12,247 nucleotides of DNA from Prevotellaceae bacterium (GCA_031264875.1 JAISDK010000090.1:1-12247), one strand, 5' to 3'. Shown: positions 1 through 6,738, counted from the first letter of the stretch. Numbers and translations are program-made. The notes: generated by a model not told the origin, from the letters alone.

Positions 1-7
1 CTGAATA

Positions 8-35
8 GTAGAGACGTGGCGCGCCACGTCTCTAC
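8..35. repeat. 28-bp perfect palindrome
   Basis: The 14-base half-site GTAGAGACGTGGCG is followed directly by its exact reverse complement, with no loop. The centre is GGCGCGCC at 18-25. On the plus strand a T-rich stretch follows. On the minus strand it lies about 150 bases past the end of the DUF2141 gene. It looks like a dispersed palindromic (REP-like) element. A role as a cruciform, protein-binding site or weak terminator is only inference. Confidence 0.8.
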
Positions 36-52
36 GTTTGTTTTTGGGCTTT

Positions 53-69
53 GCAAGGCAGAGCCTTGC
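53..69. repeat. Short inverted repeat (7-bp arms)
   Basis: GCAAGGC at 53-59 and GCCTTGC at 63-69 are perfect inverted arms around a 3-base loop. It is the second of four palindromes in the first 155 bases. Nothing codes here. Confidence 0.6.
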
Positions 70-80
70 TTTTAACACGA

Positions 81-109
81 CGTAGTCTGGAGACTACGCC
101 GAGCGAGGG
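81..109. repeat. Intergenic hairpin repeat, copy 1
   Basis: CGTAGTCT at 81-88 and AGACTACG at 91-98 form a hairpin with a 2-base loop, followed by CCGAGCGAGGG. The 29 bases match 699-727 at 28 of 29 positions; the one difference is in the loop. The left arm is shorter than in the second copy because the pairing partner of the CCGAGCGA part is missing here, so this copy looks eroded or truncated. Confidence 0.75.
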
Positions 110-140
110 AGGAGAAGATTTTTTTTTCTATTGATATGGA

Positions 141-153
141 TGCCCTACGGGCA
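141..153. repeat. Small hairpin TGCCC-TAC-GGGCA
   Basis: Five-base perfect arms surround a 3-base loop. It lies 31 bases past the DUF2141 stop on the minus strand. On that strand no T-run follows closely, so it is a poor terminator candidate. I record it because it continues the series of palindromes from position 8. Confidence 0.4.
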
Positions 154-183
154 ATTTCAATTCTTTTAGCCTCGCCGGTTACT

Positions 184-597
184 TTATTTCAATGTGATAT
201 TTACGGTTAAATCGCGATTAAAGTCAAAAACGCTTTTTTTATAATCAGGTTTATTGTCCCTGTTGCTGAAACCGTATTTTTCTTTCGGGACACCAAAGAT
301 GCTTTTGTCCAGCAGTCCGTTTTTATTTATGTCCTGATATGCCGAGACAGCATATTTCCCTTCAGGTAAATCGGTAAACGTAACCGTCATCACCGTATCG
401 GCAATTTGAACTTTGACACCCCTGTAATAAACGTCGGGGAAACCGCGTTCTGTGTTGAATACGCCAACCATCAAATTTCCCGAAACAGGATGAATGTTAT
501 GCACTTTGACCGTTAACTTTTGGGCGCATAACGAACCCGTTCCCGCAAAACCGAACAGTAGTAACAATACCGTTTTTTTCATTATAACTTTCATCAT
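184..597 (-). CDS. Exported DUF2141 family protein
   Basis: This 137-residue protein starts with a signal peptide: basic residues, a hydrophobic stretch at about 9-20, and a likely signal peptidase I site near SLCA/QK (25/26). The cysteine is not in a good lipobox. The mature part is a small beta-rich domain of DUF2141 type. Its hallmark is D89-I-N-K-N-G-L-L-D97, a DxNxNGxxD loop resembling a calcium-binding site, followed by FGVPKEKYGFSN. The protein is therefore probably periplasmic or surface-associated. The family's function is unknown to me. The start at 597 is in-frame with a second candidate, MKKTV, at 582; the later start gives a more usual signal peptide. A -7 promoter element lies 31 bases upstream. 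The gene is monocistronic and sits between two copies of a hairpin repeat. Confidence 0.85.
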   Translation of the reverse strand: MMKVIMKKTVLLLLFGFAGTGSLCAQKLTVKVHNIHPVSGNLMVGVFNTERGFPDVYYRGVKVQIADTVMTVTFTDLPEGKYAVSAYQDINKNGLLDKSIFGVPKEKYGFSNRDNKPDYKKSVFDFNRDLTVNITLK

Positions 598-628
598 TAT
601 TGAATTTTAATATGATTATTTTCGGTTG

Positions 629-636
629 CAAAGATA
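629..636 (-). promoter_or_regulatory. Bacteroidota -7 element for the DUF2141 gene
   Basis: On the minus strand this reads TATCTTTG, a full match to TAnnTTTG. It would place the transcription start near 622, about 25 bases before the ATG. I see no convincing TTTG -33 box at the expected distance. Confidence 0.55.
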
Positions 637-687
637 ACGAAAAATCAATACAGAAGTCATTGCCATATACCGGAATATTTACTGAAA

Positions 688-727
688 CCTTCGCTCGGCG
701 TAGTCTGAAGACTACGCCGAGCGAGGG
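688..727. repeat. Intergenic hairpin repeat, copy 2 (long form)
   Basis: Perfect 16-base arms at 691-706 and 709-724 surround a 2-base loop. The stem extends by three more pairs to 688/727, one of them a G-T wobble. The core is TCGCTCGGCGTAGTCT and its complement. Bases 699-727 match 81-109 at 28 of 29 positions. It lies between the divergent promoters and about 50 bases upstream of the DUF2141 -7 box. Confidence 0.85.
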
Positions 728-736
728 TTATTTCAT

Positions 737-815
737 GCCATTTCAGGGCTATTGCCTATAAGTCTTAAGGAGTTTAAAGTCTTTAAAGTCCTTAAGACTT
801 ATACAATAGTATGGC
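737..815. repeat. Nested inverted repeat, 15-bp perfect core
   Basis: TATAAGTCTTAAGGA at 757-771 is exactly inverted at 789-803. Two outer pairs continue the symmetry: CTATTG 749-754 with CAATAG 804-809, and GCCAT 737-741 with ATGGC 811-815. Short unpaired gaps separate the blocks. The 17-base loop holds two TTTAAAGT units nine bases apart. No T-run follows. It lies in a 412-base gene-free stretch, between the promoters at its two ends. Confidence 0.75.
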
Positions 816-952
816 TTAAATTGACGACATTGGGCGAATACAAGTAACCTGAGTTATACATTAATCAGCGTTCATCTATTCAACCTGTATTATCTGTATG
901 CTAAAAATCACATCCGGTGCGACATTTTGTAAGACACCCAAATAAGAAATGT

Positions 953-985
953 TTTGTTCTACTACGAAAATTTCATTTAAATTTG
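953..985 (+). promoter_or_regulatory. Promoter of the epimerase operon
   Basis: TTTG at 953-956 and TAAATTTG at 978-985 are separated by 21 bases, close to the Bacteroidota TTTG/TAnnTTTG arrangement. The start of transcription would fall near 992, leaving a leader of roughly 18 bases before the ATG at 1010. This also argues against a GTG start at 917, which would lie upstream of the promoter. Confidence 0.6.
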
Positions 986-1009
986 TGCCTGAATTTTATT
1001 ATAATATAT

Positions 1010-2014
1010 ATGAAAGTTTTAATTACAGGAGCGGCAGGATTTATTGGGAGTTTTTTGGTGGAAGAATCGCTCAGACAGGGATTTGACACTTATGCCGGAG
1101 TAAGGGCTACGAGCAGCAGGCAGTATTTGAAAGACGAAAGAATAAAATTCGTGGATTTCAAATACAGTGATAAAAAACTGCTTGTGGAGCAACTCTCGGA
1201 GTTTAAAAACAGTATTGGCCGGTTCGACTATGTGATACACGGAATGGGAGTGACCAAATGTCGTAACATGAGCGATTTCGACAGGGTAAACTTCGGATAT
1301 ACAAAAAATCTTGTGGATGCGTTAATCGAATCCGGGTCTGTTCCGGATAAATTTATATATATAAGCAGCTTGTCGGCATGGGGACCCGGCGATTCCAAAA
1401 GCGGACGGCCGATAATGCTGTCCGACGAACCAAAACCGGATACGCTGTACGGGGCAAGCAAACTTAAAGCGGAACAGTATATTGCATCGCTGTCAGAGTT
1501 CCCGTATATTTTTTTGAGACCGACCGGAGTATATGGTCCCAGGGAAAAGGATTATTTTGTTTTCGACAAAACAGTTTCCCGCGGCATAACGCCGGCTATG
1601 GGTTTCAGGACTCAGTATCTCACTTTTATTTATGTTCGCGATCTGGTAAAGCTGGCGTTTATGGCATGTAGAAGCAGTGTTGTGCAAAAGGGTTACTTTG
1701 TTACCGACGGCAGGGAATACACGGACAGGGAATATGCGGAAACGGTTAAAAAACATCTCGGACGCAAACATACGCTGAACCTTCGCGTTCCCCTGTTTCT
1801 GGTGAAGCTGATTGCATATTTTCTGGATACTGTCTGCGGATGGTTCGGGCATACGCCTACTCTTAACAGGGACAAGTACAGGATCCTAAGGGTGATGAAC
1901 TGGAAATGCGAAGTTAAGCCTGTTCAGGACGATTTCGGCTTTAAAGCCGACTATGACCTTGACAGAGGTACCGGAGAGTCGGTAAGATGGTATAAACAGG
2001 AAAAATGGCTGTGA
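1010..2014 (+). CDS. NAD(P)-dependent epimerase/reductase, extended SDR family
   Basis: The 334-residue protein is an extended short-chain dehydrogenase/reductase. GAAGFIG at 7-13 is the nucleotide-binding GxxGxxG loop right after the first beta strand. ISSLSAWG (118-125) supplies the catalytic serine region. Y147-GAS-K151 is the YxxxK catalytic pair. RPTGVYGP (170-177) is the conserved substrate-side segment. It should be a soluble cytoplasmic enzyme acting on a nucleotide sugar or on a carbonyl/hydroxyl substrate such as a dihydroflavonol- or steroid-like compound. The substrate cannot be read from sequence. I chose ATG at 1010 because the reading frame upstream, back to a GTG at 917, would put residues before the Rossmann strand and across the promoter. 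The transporter gene starts nine bases after the stop, so the two are probably co-transcribed. Confidence 0.88.
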   Translation: MKVLITGAAGFIGSFLVEESLRQGFDTYAGVRATSSRQYLKDERIKFVDFKYSDKKLLVEQLSEFKNSIGRFDYVIHGMGVTKCRNMSDFDRVNFGYTKNLVDALIESGSVPDKFIYISSLSAWGPGDSKSGRPIMLSDEPKPDTLYGASKLKAEQYIASLSEFPYIFLRPTGVYGPREKDYFVFDKTVSRGITPAMGFRTQYLTFIYVRDLVKLAFMACRSSVVQKGYFVTDGREYTDREYAETVKKHLGRKHTLNLRVPLFLVKLIAYFLDTVCGWFGHTPTLNRDKYRILRVMNWKCEVKPVQDDFGFKADYDLDRGTGESVRWYKQEKWL

Positions 2015-2023
2015 TAGAAAACT

Positions 2024-4258
2024 ATGGAAAATAATGATGTATATAATAAAAATGCCGGCTGGGGCGTAGCGCCGGTTTATTTTACCGCCATATCGACCAT
2101 ACTCGGCGCCATACTGTTTCTGCGCTTCGGCTATGCAACGGGAATGTTGGGTTTTTTCGGCGTGATTTTCATAATCATACTCGGACATGCGATAACGATT
2201 CCTACGGCTCTTGCCATATCTGAAATTTCTACAAACACGCGGGTCGAAGGCGGCGGCGAATATTTTATTATTTCCCGCTCATTCGGCTTGAAAATCGGCT
2301 CAACGATAGGAATAGCGCTGTATGTTTCGCAGGCCGTCAGCGTTGCCTTCTACATTATTGCATTTACCGAAGCCTTTGAACCCATGTTCAACTGGTGGCA
2401 GCACAGCATGGGGTTCGAGCTTCCGCGACAGGCCGTCAGCGTGCCGGCGCTTTGTTTCCTGTCGTATATTATAATGAAGAAGGGAACGGGCATAGGAATG
2501 AAGCTGCTTTACATCGTGAATGTTATTCTCGTGCTGTCGCTGCTGTTCTTTTTCATCGGCGATCCCATTACCGAAGGCGATTCCGAAACTTCTGTTATCG
2601 ACAATTTAAGGTTTTTGAACAAGGATTCGTTTTTTGTAATATTTGCAATCTGCTTTCCTGCTTTCACGGGCATCACTGCGGGAGTGGGACTGAGCGGGGA
2701 ACTGCAAAATCCGGGCAGGTCGATTCCGCTGGGCACAATGGCTGGAACTCTTACGGGACTGATAGTATATGTGCTGGTAGTGTGGAAGCTGGCTGTCTCC
2801 GCTCCTGCCGACGAGCTGATAGCCAACCAGCTTGTCATGTCGAAAATTGCAGTCTGGGGAGCAGTGATTATTCCCATAGGACTTGCATCGTGTACATTTT
2901 CGTCGGCAATAGGCTCAATCATAGTGGCGCCCCGTACCCTTCAGGCAATAGCGCTTGACAAAAGCTTTCCGGTAAGGCGAATCAACATATTTCTTGCCCA
3001 TGGAAAAGGTAAAACTCAGGAACCGGTAAATTCCTGTATTGTAACATTTGTGATAGCCCTTGTGTTTGTAATCATGGGAAATGTAAATGCTGTTGCCGGA
3101 ATTATATCCATGTTTTTCCTGATCACCTACGGCTCGCTGTGCCTGATTTCGTTTCTCAACCATTTCGGTTCGCCGCCGTCGTATCGTCCCCGTTTCAAAT
3201 CCAAATGGTATATATCGTTAGGAGGCTTTTTGCTTTCGGTATGGGTAATGTTCATGATCGATCCGCTATATACGGTTCTGGCGTATGCCGCTACCGTTGT
3301 TCTGTACCTGATTGTGGAACATTATAACAAGGATCAGAAAGGTCTTGTCAATATATTCAAAGGCTCAATTTTTCAATTGAACAGACGGCTGCAGGTATAT
3401 ATGCAGAAAAAACGTTCGGGAATGGACGACGAGGAATGGCGTCCTGCGGCAATCTGTATTTCCCAAAATTCTTTCGAGCGTGAAAAAGTGCTGGAGCTGA
3501 TGAAGTGGATTAGCCACAAGCACGGATTCGGTACCTATTTCCATTATATCGAGGGATATTACAGCAAACAGACATATCTGGAATCAAGAAAAATACTTGC
3601 TCAGCTTATCGAGCAGAAAGAGCGTGGAAATTCCCTTTACATCGATACAATGATTTCACCCTCCTATACCTCGGCTATTGCCCAGATTATCCAGTCGCCT
3701 TCGATTTCGGGAATGGAAAATAATATGGTGATATTTGAATTTGATAAAAACAAACCCGATGAACTGACCCGGATTCTGGACAATGTAAATCTGGTGAAGT
3801 CCGGCGACTTTGACATTTGTATTCTGGGAAGTTCAAGTTTCCCTGTCAGGTACAGGAACGGAATCCATGTCTGGATCAGGTCTATCGATGAAAAAAACAC
3901 CAATCTGATGATTATGCTGGGTTATATCATCCTCTCGCATCCCGACTGGAGTAAAAGCTATATCAAAATACTCAAAATCAGTCCGGCAGAAAAAAAAGAG
4001 GAAACAAAGAAAAGTATCGAAAAACAAATCGCCGCCGGACGCCTGCCTGTTACGCACACCAATATCGAAATAGTGACGTTTGTCGAAAATCAGACGCTGG
4101 GCGAAATCGTTGCGGAACATTCCAAATATGCGGGGCTGACGATAATCGGCTTCAGGGAAGAAATTATTAAACATGAACCGCTTACATTCTTCGACGATTT
4201 TGGCGGAACAGGAGATGTGCTGTTTGTAAACGCCTCAACATCGAGAAATATAGATTAA
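2024..4258 (+). CDS. Cation-chloride cotransporter-like (SLC12/APC superfamily) membrane transporter
   Basis: The protein has 744 residues: about twelve membrane segments (roughly 15-435), then a cytoplasmic C-terminal domain of about 300 residues. It resembles the cation-chloride cotransporter branch of the APC superfamily more than ordinary amino acid permeases. Matching blocks are GAILFLRFGYATG (28-40, TM1), EGGGEYFIISRSFG (75-88), FPAFTGITAG (211-220, TM6) with SGELQNPGRSIP, and SSAIGSIIVAPRTLQA (293-308, TM8). Residues aligning with ion-site positions of animal Na-K-Cl cotransporters are Y110, P212, T215, S293, S294 and Y369; TM1 has T25 where animals have Asn. The likely role is symport of Na+ and/or K+ with chloride across the inner membrane, but amino acid transport is not excluded. 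The start at 2024 is nine bases after the epimerase stop. Automatic annotation would probably say amino acid permease. Confidence 0.8.
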   Translation: MENNDVYNKNAGWGVAPVYFTAISTILGAILFLRFGYATGMLGFFGVIFIIILGHAITIPTALAISEISTNTRVEGGGEYFIISRSFGLKIGSTIGIALYVSQAVSVAFYIIAFTEAFEPMFNWWQHSMGFELPRQAVSVPALCFLSYIIMKKGTGIGMKLLYIVNVILVLSLLFFFIGDPITEGDSETSVIDNLRFLNKDSFFVIFAICFPAFTGITAGVGLSGELQNPGRSIPLGTMAGTLTGLIVYVLVVWKLAVSAPADELIANQLVMSKIAVWGAVIIPIGLASCTFSSAIGSIIVAPRTLQAIALDKSFPVRRINIFLAHGKGKTQEPVNSCIVTFVIALVFVIMGNVNAVAGIISMFFLITYGSLCLISFLNHFGSPPSYRPRFKSKWYISLGGFLLSVWVMFMIDPLYTVLAYAATVVLYLIVEHYNKDQKGLVNIFKGSIFQLNRRLQVYMQKKRSGMDDEEWRPAAICISQNSFEREKVLELMKWISHKHGFGTYFHYIEGYYSKQTYLESRKILAQLIEQKERGNSLYIDTMISPSYTSAIAQIIQSPSISGMENNMVIFEFDKNKPDELTRILDNVNLVKSGDFDICILGSSSFPVRYRNGIHVWIRSIDEKNTNLMIMLGYIILSHPDWSKSYIKILKISPAEKKEETKKSIEKQIAAGRLPVTHTNIEIVTFVENQTLGEIVAEHSKYAGLTIIGFREEIIKHEPLTFFDDFGGTGDVLFVNASTSRNID

Positions 4259-4318
4259 AAATAGATCTGTTTGCATAAAATACAATCGAAATATTATAAA
4301 CTTTATAATTATAACTTT

Positions 4319-4798
4319 ATGATTTACTCATTTATATTGAAAATAAACAACTGCAGGAGTTTCATCAGGGAATATCACGTCCCTTCGGAATATTCGCTGT
4401 ATGACTTTAAAAGATTTATTGTATCCGAACTGGATTTCGATGATTCTCAACAGAGCGTCTTCTTTTTGCTTAATGGGGATGGCGAAAAGATGGAAAGCTA
4501 CTCACTGTTTGATACGGGAAATGGAGCTATGGATACGGTGACTCTGGAAGATTTGAACAGCAGAGGAATGGAGAAACTGCTCTATACTTTTGACTTTTTT
4601 AACAACCGTTCGCTGTCCATCGAATTTCTGGGAGAAACCGAACGACAGCCAAGAGTTTCCTATCCGGCGGTCGCCCAAAGCAAGGGTGACGCGCCGGGGC
4701 AGTTTTTTGAAAAACTCGACGACGATATTGAAGCAAAAATGTCTGATACTGTAATCGATGAAGAAGATTACGATTACGACGAAGATAATGAAGAATAA
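4319..4798 (+). CDS. Small acidic protein, pRiA4b ORF-3-like
   Basis: This 159-residue, probably cytoplasmic protein has the general pattern of the plasmid pRiA4b ORF-3 / IS1096 passenger TnpR-like family found across Bacteroidota. It has a beta-rich start (MIYSFILKI), SLYDFKRFIVSELDFDDSQ (26-44), LLYTFDFFNN (87-96) and a YPAVAQSKGDAPGQF block (115-129). The family normally has a cysteine in that last block, as I recall it; here it is absent. The tail (133-159) is almost all Asp/Glu and probably disordered. Despite the family name there is no sign of a mobile element. I chose ATG 4319 because the alternative TTG at 4271 would add a non-conserved, Tyr/Lys-rich leader. It lies 60 bases after the transporter, likely the last gene of that operon. 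Its molecular function is unknown. Confidence 0.7.
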   Translation: MIYSFILKINNCRSFIREYHVPSEYSLYDFKRFIVSELDFDDSQQSVFFLLNGDGEKMESYSLFDTGNGAMDTVTLEDLNSRGMEKLLYTFDFFNNRSLSIEFLGETERQPRVSYPAVAQSKGDAPGQFFEKLDDDIEAKMSDTVIDEEDYDYDEDNEE

Positions 4799-4891
4799 AA
4801 ACCATCAGATTTTATATTAGAAAACTAAACATGCTGCGTAACATGAGTTACTAATTTAAATGCGTCGCCCATGAAGCAAATCGCTTTATTT

Positions 4892-4921
4892 TTTGATAAT
4901 CCGGAATAAGAATTACCTTTG
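4892..4921 (+). promoter_or_regulatory. Promoter of the atpI-like/atpB pair
   Basis: TTTG at 4892-4895 and TACCTTTG at 4914-4921 are 18 bases apart, the best match to the Bacteroidota housekeeping promoter in the window. The TTG inside the -7 box could be mistaken for a start codon at 4919, but that would put the coding sequence inside the promoter. Transcription would start close to 4928, just before the ATG at 4940. Confidence 0.65.
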
Positions 4922-4939
4922 CGGGCTAATATTTTTAGG

Positions 4940-5332
4940 ATGTTAAAGTTTAGAACATATATTTTTGAACTGATACTGTGGATGTTGTTACCGTCTGTCG
5001 GGGGATGGGCATTGTTTGAAATCTTCACGGAATATCGTTTCAATTCATATCCTGTGATACCCGCAGGCATGATTGTATTAGGCATGATTTTCTATTTCAT
5101 ATTGAAAAAAATCCCGGACATATCCGAAAGCAAACGAATATTATTATTTTATATGAATATTGCCATAAAGATGATACTGTCTTTAGCGCTCATTTTGTTT
5201 ATAGTGCTTCACGACAGGATGAATGCCTTATTTTTTATAATCACATTTTTCGTATTTTACATTTTTTTAATGATATTTGAAATACGCTGTTTCAATAAAA
5301 TGACAAAATTAGTGTCGGGAAAACAAAGTTAG
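4940..5332 (+). CDS. AtpI-like small membrane protein upstream of atpB
   Basis: The 130-residue protein is almost entirely hydrophobic, with four predicted membrane segments at about 10-26, 39-56, 69-90 and 96-113. Each hydrophilic turn is short and the C-terminus is basic. No enzymatic motif is visible. Its size, topology and position two bases ahead of atpB match the poorly conserved membrane protein (AtpI-like) that often precedes subunit a. AtpI is thought to help assemble the c-ring or to take part in Mg2+ handling. That assignment rests on context and topology rather than on a diagnostic motif. ATG 4940 is preferred over the TTG at 4919, which is part of the promoter. Translation is probably coupled to atpB. 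Confidence 0.65.
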   Translation: MLKFRTYIFELILWMLLPSVGGWALFEIFTEYRFNSYPVIPAGMIVLGMIFYFILKKIPDISESKRILLFYMNIAIKMILSLALILFIVLHDRMNALFFIITFFVFYIFLMIFEIRCFNKMTKLVSGKQS

Positions 5333-5334
5333 AG

Positions 5335-6390
5335 ATGAGACATATTGCAGCCATATTATTATTAGTGTTTTTTTCGGTAAATCTCGAAGCGCGGGATAAC
5401 GAATCAGCACAGGAACACGATAATAGCTCCTTCCAGATGAAGGATTTCATATTCGGACACATAGCCAACGATTACGAATTTCACATCACAGATGTAGGTA
5501 AACATCATATATCTGTGCCTTTGCCGGTTATAGTGCGCAACAGCGAAGGGAAATGGTTCTTTTTCATGTCATCGAAATTTCATCATAAGCATGACAGCTA
5601 TAAGGGATTTCACATAGCAGAAGAAGGAAAATATTCGGGACAGATTGTGGAAACCCTTTCCGACGGTTCGGAATATCGTCCGGTCGATTTATCCATTACC
5701 AAAAATGTATTTACCATTTTGCTGACGGTTATCTTCCTGTGTATAATCTTCATATCCATACGGAAAAGATACGCTCGCGATCCGTTGCGTACCCCAAAGG
5801 GATTGCAGGCGATGCTGGAACCGGTGATACTGTTCGTCACCGAAGATATAGCAAAAGCGGCTATAGGCAAAGGTTATGAGAAATATATAAATTTCCTGCT
5901 GACCATGTTTTTTCTCATACTCACGCTCAACCTGACGGGACTGATTCCGATATTTCCTTTCGGAGCAAATGTCACCGGAAATATAAATGTGACGGCAGCT
6001 CTGGCATTGTGTACCTTTTTTGTCACAATGATAAGCACAACAAAAGAATACTGGCATCACAAGCTATGGACTCCCGGAGTTCCGCTGTTCCTGAAAGCGC
6101 CTTTTCCACTGATGCCGCTGGTAGAAATAATTTCGATTTTTACCGGACCCATAGCGCTGGTAATACGTCTGTTTGCAAACATCCTTTCGGGACACATGGT
6201 TGTTACAGTTCTTTTGGGATTGATATTCGTATTCAGCTCGTTAGGCCCGCTCATCGACAGTGGTATTTCAGTGATAGCAATCGTATTCTCGATATTTATG
6301 ATGATTTTGGACGTGCTGGTGTCATTCATTCAGGCATACGTATTTACCCTGCTGTCAGCCCTGTATTTTGCCTCGGCAAGGCATCCGTAG
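5335..6390 (+). CDS. atpB: F-type ATP synthase subunit a
   Basis: This is the membrane stator subunit that forms the proton half-channels against the c-ring. It has 351 residues. A signal-like segment (1-19) and a His-rich extracytoplasmic extension to about 120, typical of Bacteroidota AtpB, come before the family core. The core includes NLTGLIP (199-205), GNINVTAALAL (215-225) and PLVEIISIFTGPIALVIRLFAN (261-282). R278 is the essential arginine (E. coli R210). H287 replaces E. coli E219, as in many Bacteroidota and mitochondria. Q333 in FIQAYVF corresponds to E. coli Q252. The C-terminus ends abruptly as ASARHP. Normally atpE, atpF, atpH, atpA and atpG follow, but here the next gene is DUF4834. 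Nothing suggests a frameshift, so the protein looks functional. Confidence 0.95.
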   Translation: MRHIAAILLLVFFSVNLEARDNESAQEHDNSSFQMKDFIFGHIANDYEFHITDVGKHHISVPLPVIVRNSEGKWFFFMSSKFHHKHDSYKGFHIAEEGKYSGQIVETLSDGSEYRPVDLSITKNVFTILLTVIFLCIIFISIRKRYARDPLRTPKGLQAMLEPVILFVTEDIAKAAIGKGYEKYINFLLTMFFLILTLNLTGLIPIFPFGANVTGNINVTAALALCTFFVTMISTTKEYWHHKLWTPGVPLFLKAPFPLMPLVEIISIFTGPIALVIRLFANILSGHMVVTVLLGLIFVFSSLGPLIDSGISVIAIVFSIFMMILDVLVSFIQAYVFTLLSALYFASARHP

Positions 6391-6420
6391 AAAGTTTACC
6401 GCCGTACAGTAAAATTTGAT

Positions 6421-6428
6421 TACCTTTG
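6421..6428 (+). promoter_or_regulatory. Possible -7 element for DUF4834 and the ABC exporter
   Basis: TACCTTTG is a full TAnnTTTG match, identical to the box before the atpI-like gene. A clear TTTG -33 box is missing; only TTTA at 6395-6398 lies in range. It sits 76 bases before the DUF4834 ATG and just before an inverted repeat that would overlap the transcription start. Confidence 0.4.
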
Positions 6429-6430
6429 AG

Positions 6431-6465
6431 CCGAATTTATGCCCGGTTTTGGCATGGCAATTCGG
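6431..6465 (+). terminator. Interrupted inverted repeat after atpB (possible terminator)
   Basis: CCGAATT 6431-6437 pairs with AATTCGG 6459-6465, and ATGCC 6439-6443 pairs with GGCAT 6451-6455, around a 7-base loop. One base on the left faces three on the right in between. The sequence after it is T-rich (TGTTATTTTATTGT) but not a clean T-run. It could end transcription from atpB, or be an operator over the promoter just before it. Confidence 0.4.
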
Positions 6466-6504
6466 TGTTATTTTATTGTATTACATTATATTAATAGACA
6501 TTAA

Positions 6505-6738
6505 ATGAAATTTTTACTTGTATTTATACTGATATTGATTATCCTGTCATGGTTTTTCAGAATGATTATGGGATACTTTGCCAGGAATTTTTTCAATATT
6601 AATGGACAGGCCAATAGACAGAAAACTCAACCTAAAACCGGAAAACGAGGAGATGTACACATAGACAAACAGCCTGCACGGGACAAAAAAATAAAAGACA
6701 ATGTAGGTGAATACGTGGACTACGAAGAAATTAAATAG
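6505..6738 (+). CDS. DUF4834 family small membrane protein
   Basis: The 77-residue protein has one N-terminal membrane helix (about 2-24), then a basic, polar and probably disordered stretch rich in Lys, Arg and Gln (36-65). It ends in VGEYVDYEEIK, a conserved C-terminal signature of the DUF4834 family of Bacteroidota. The N-terminus should sit in the inner membrane and the charged part in the cytoplasm. I know no function for the family. It ends 30 bases before the ABC exporter gene, so it is probably translated from the same mRNA; a role as a small partner of the exporter is a guess from position only. Confidence 0.75.
   Translation: MKFLLVFILILIILSWFFRMIMGYFARNFFNINGQANRQKTQPKTGKRGDVHIDKQPARDKKIKDNVGEYVDYEEIK

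Noticed and set aside
917..1009. N-terminal extension of the epimerase from a GTG start
   Set aside because: It lies upstream of and across the predicted promoter, and it puts 31 extra residues before the Rossmann strand MKVLITGAAG.
2395..2958. 187-codon frame overlapping the transporter gene
   Set aside because: It is a frame shadow rich in Cys, His and Arg, with no motif; the transporter frame is clearly real.
4271..4318. TTG start for the pRiA4b-like gene
   Set aside because: It adds a low-complexity leader; the family-like N-terminus begins at ATG 4319.
4838..4851. Hairpin GTAAC-ATGA-GTTAC after the pRiA4b-like gene
   Set aside because: The arms are only five bases, with no T-run, so it is not supportable as a terminator.
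4919..4939. TTG start for the AtpI-like gene
   Set aside because: The TTG is part of the -7 box TACCTTTG; ATG 4940 fits the promoter and the membrane topology.
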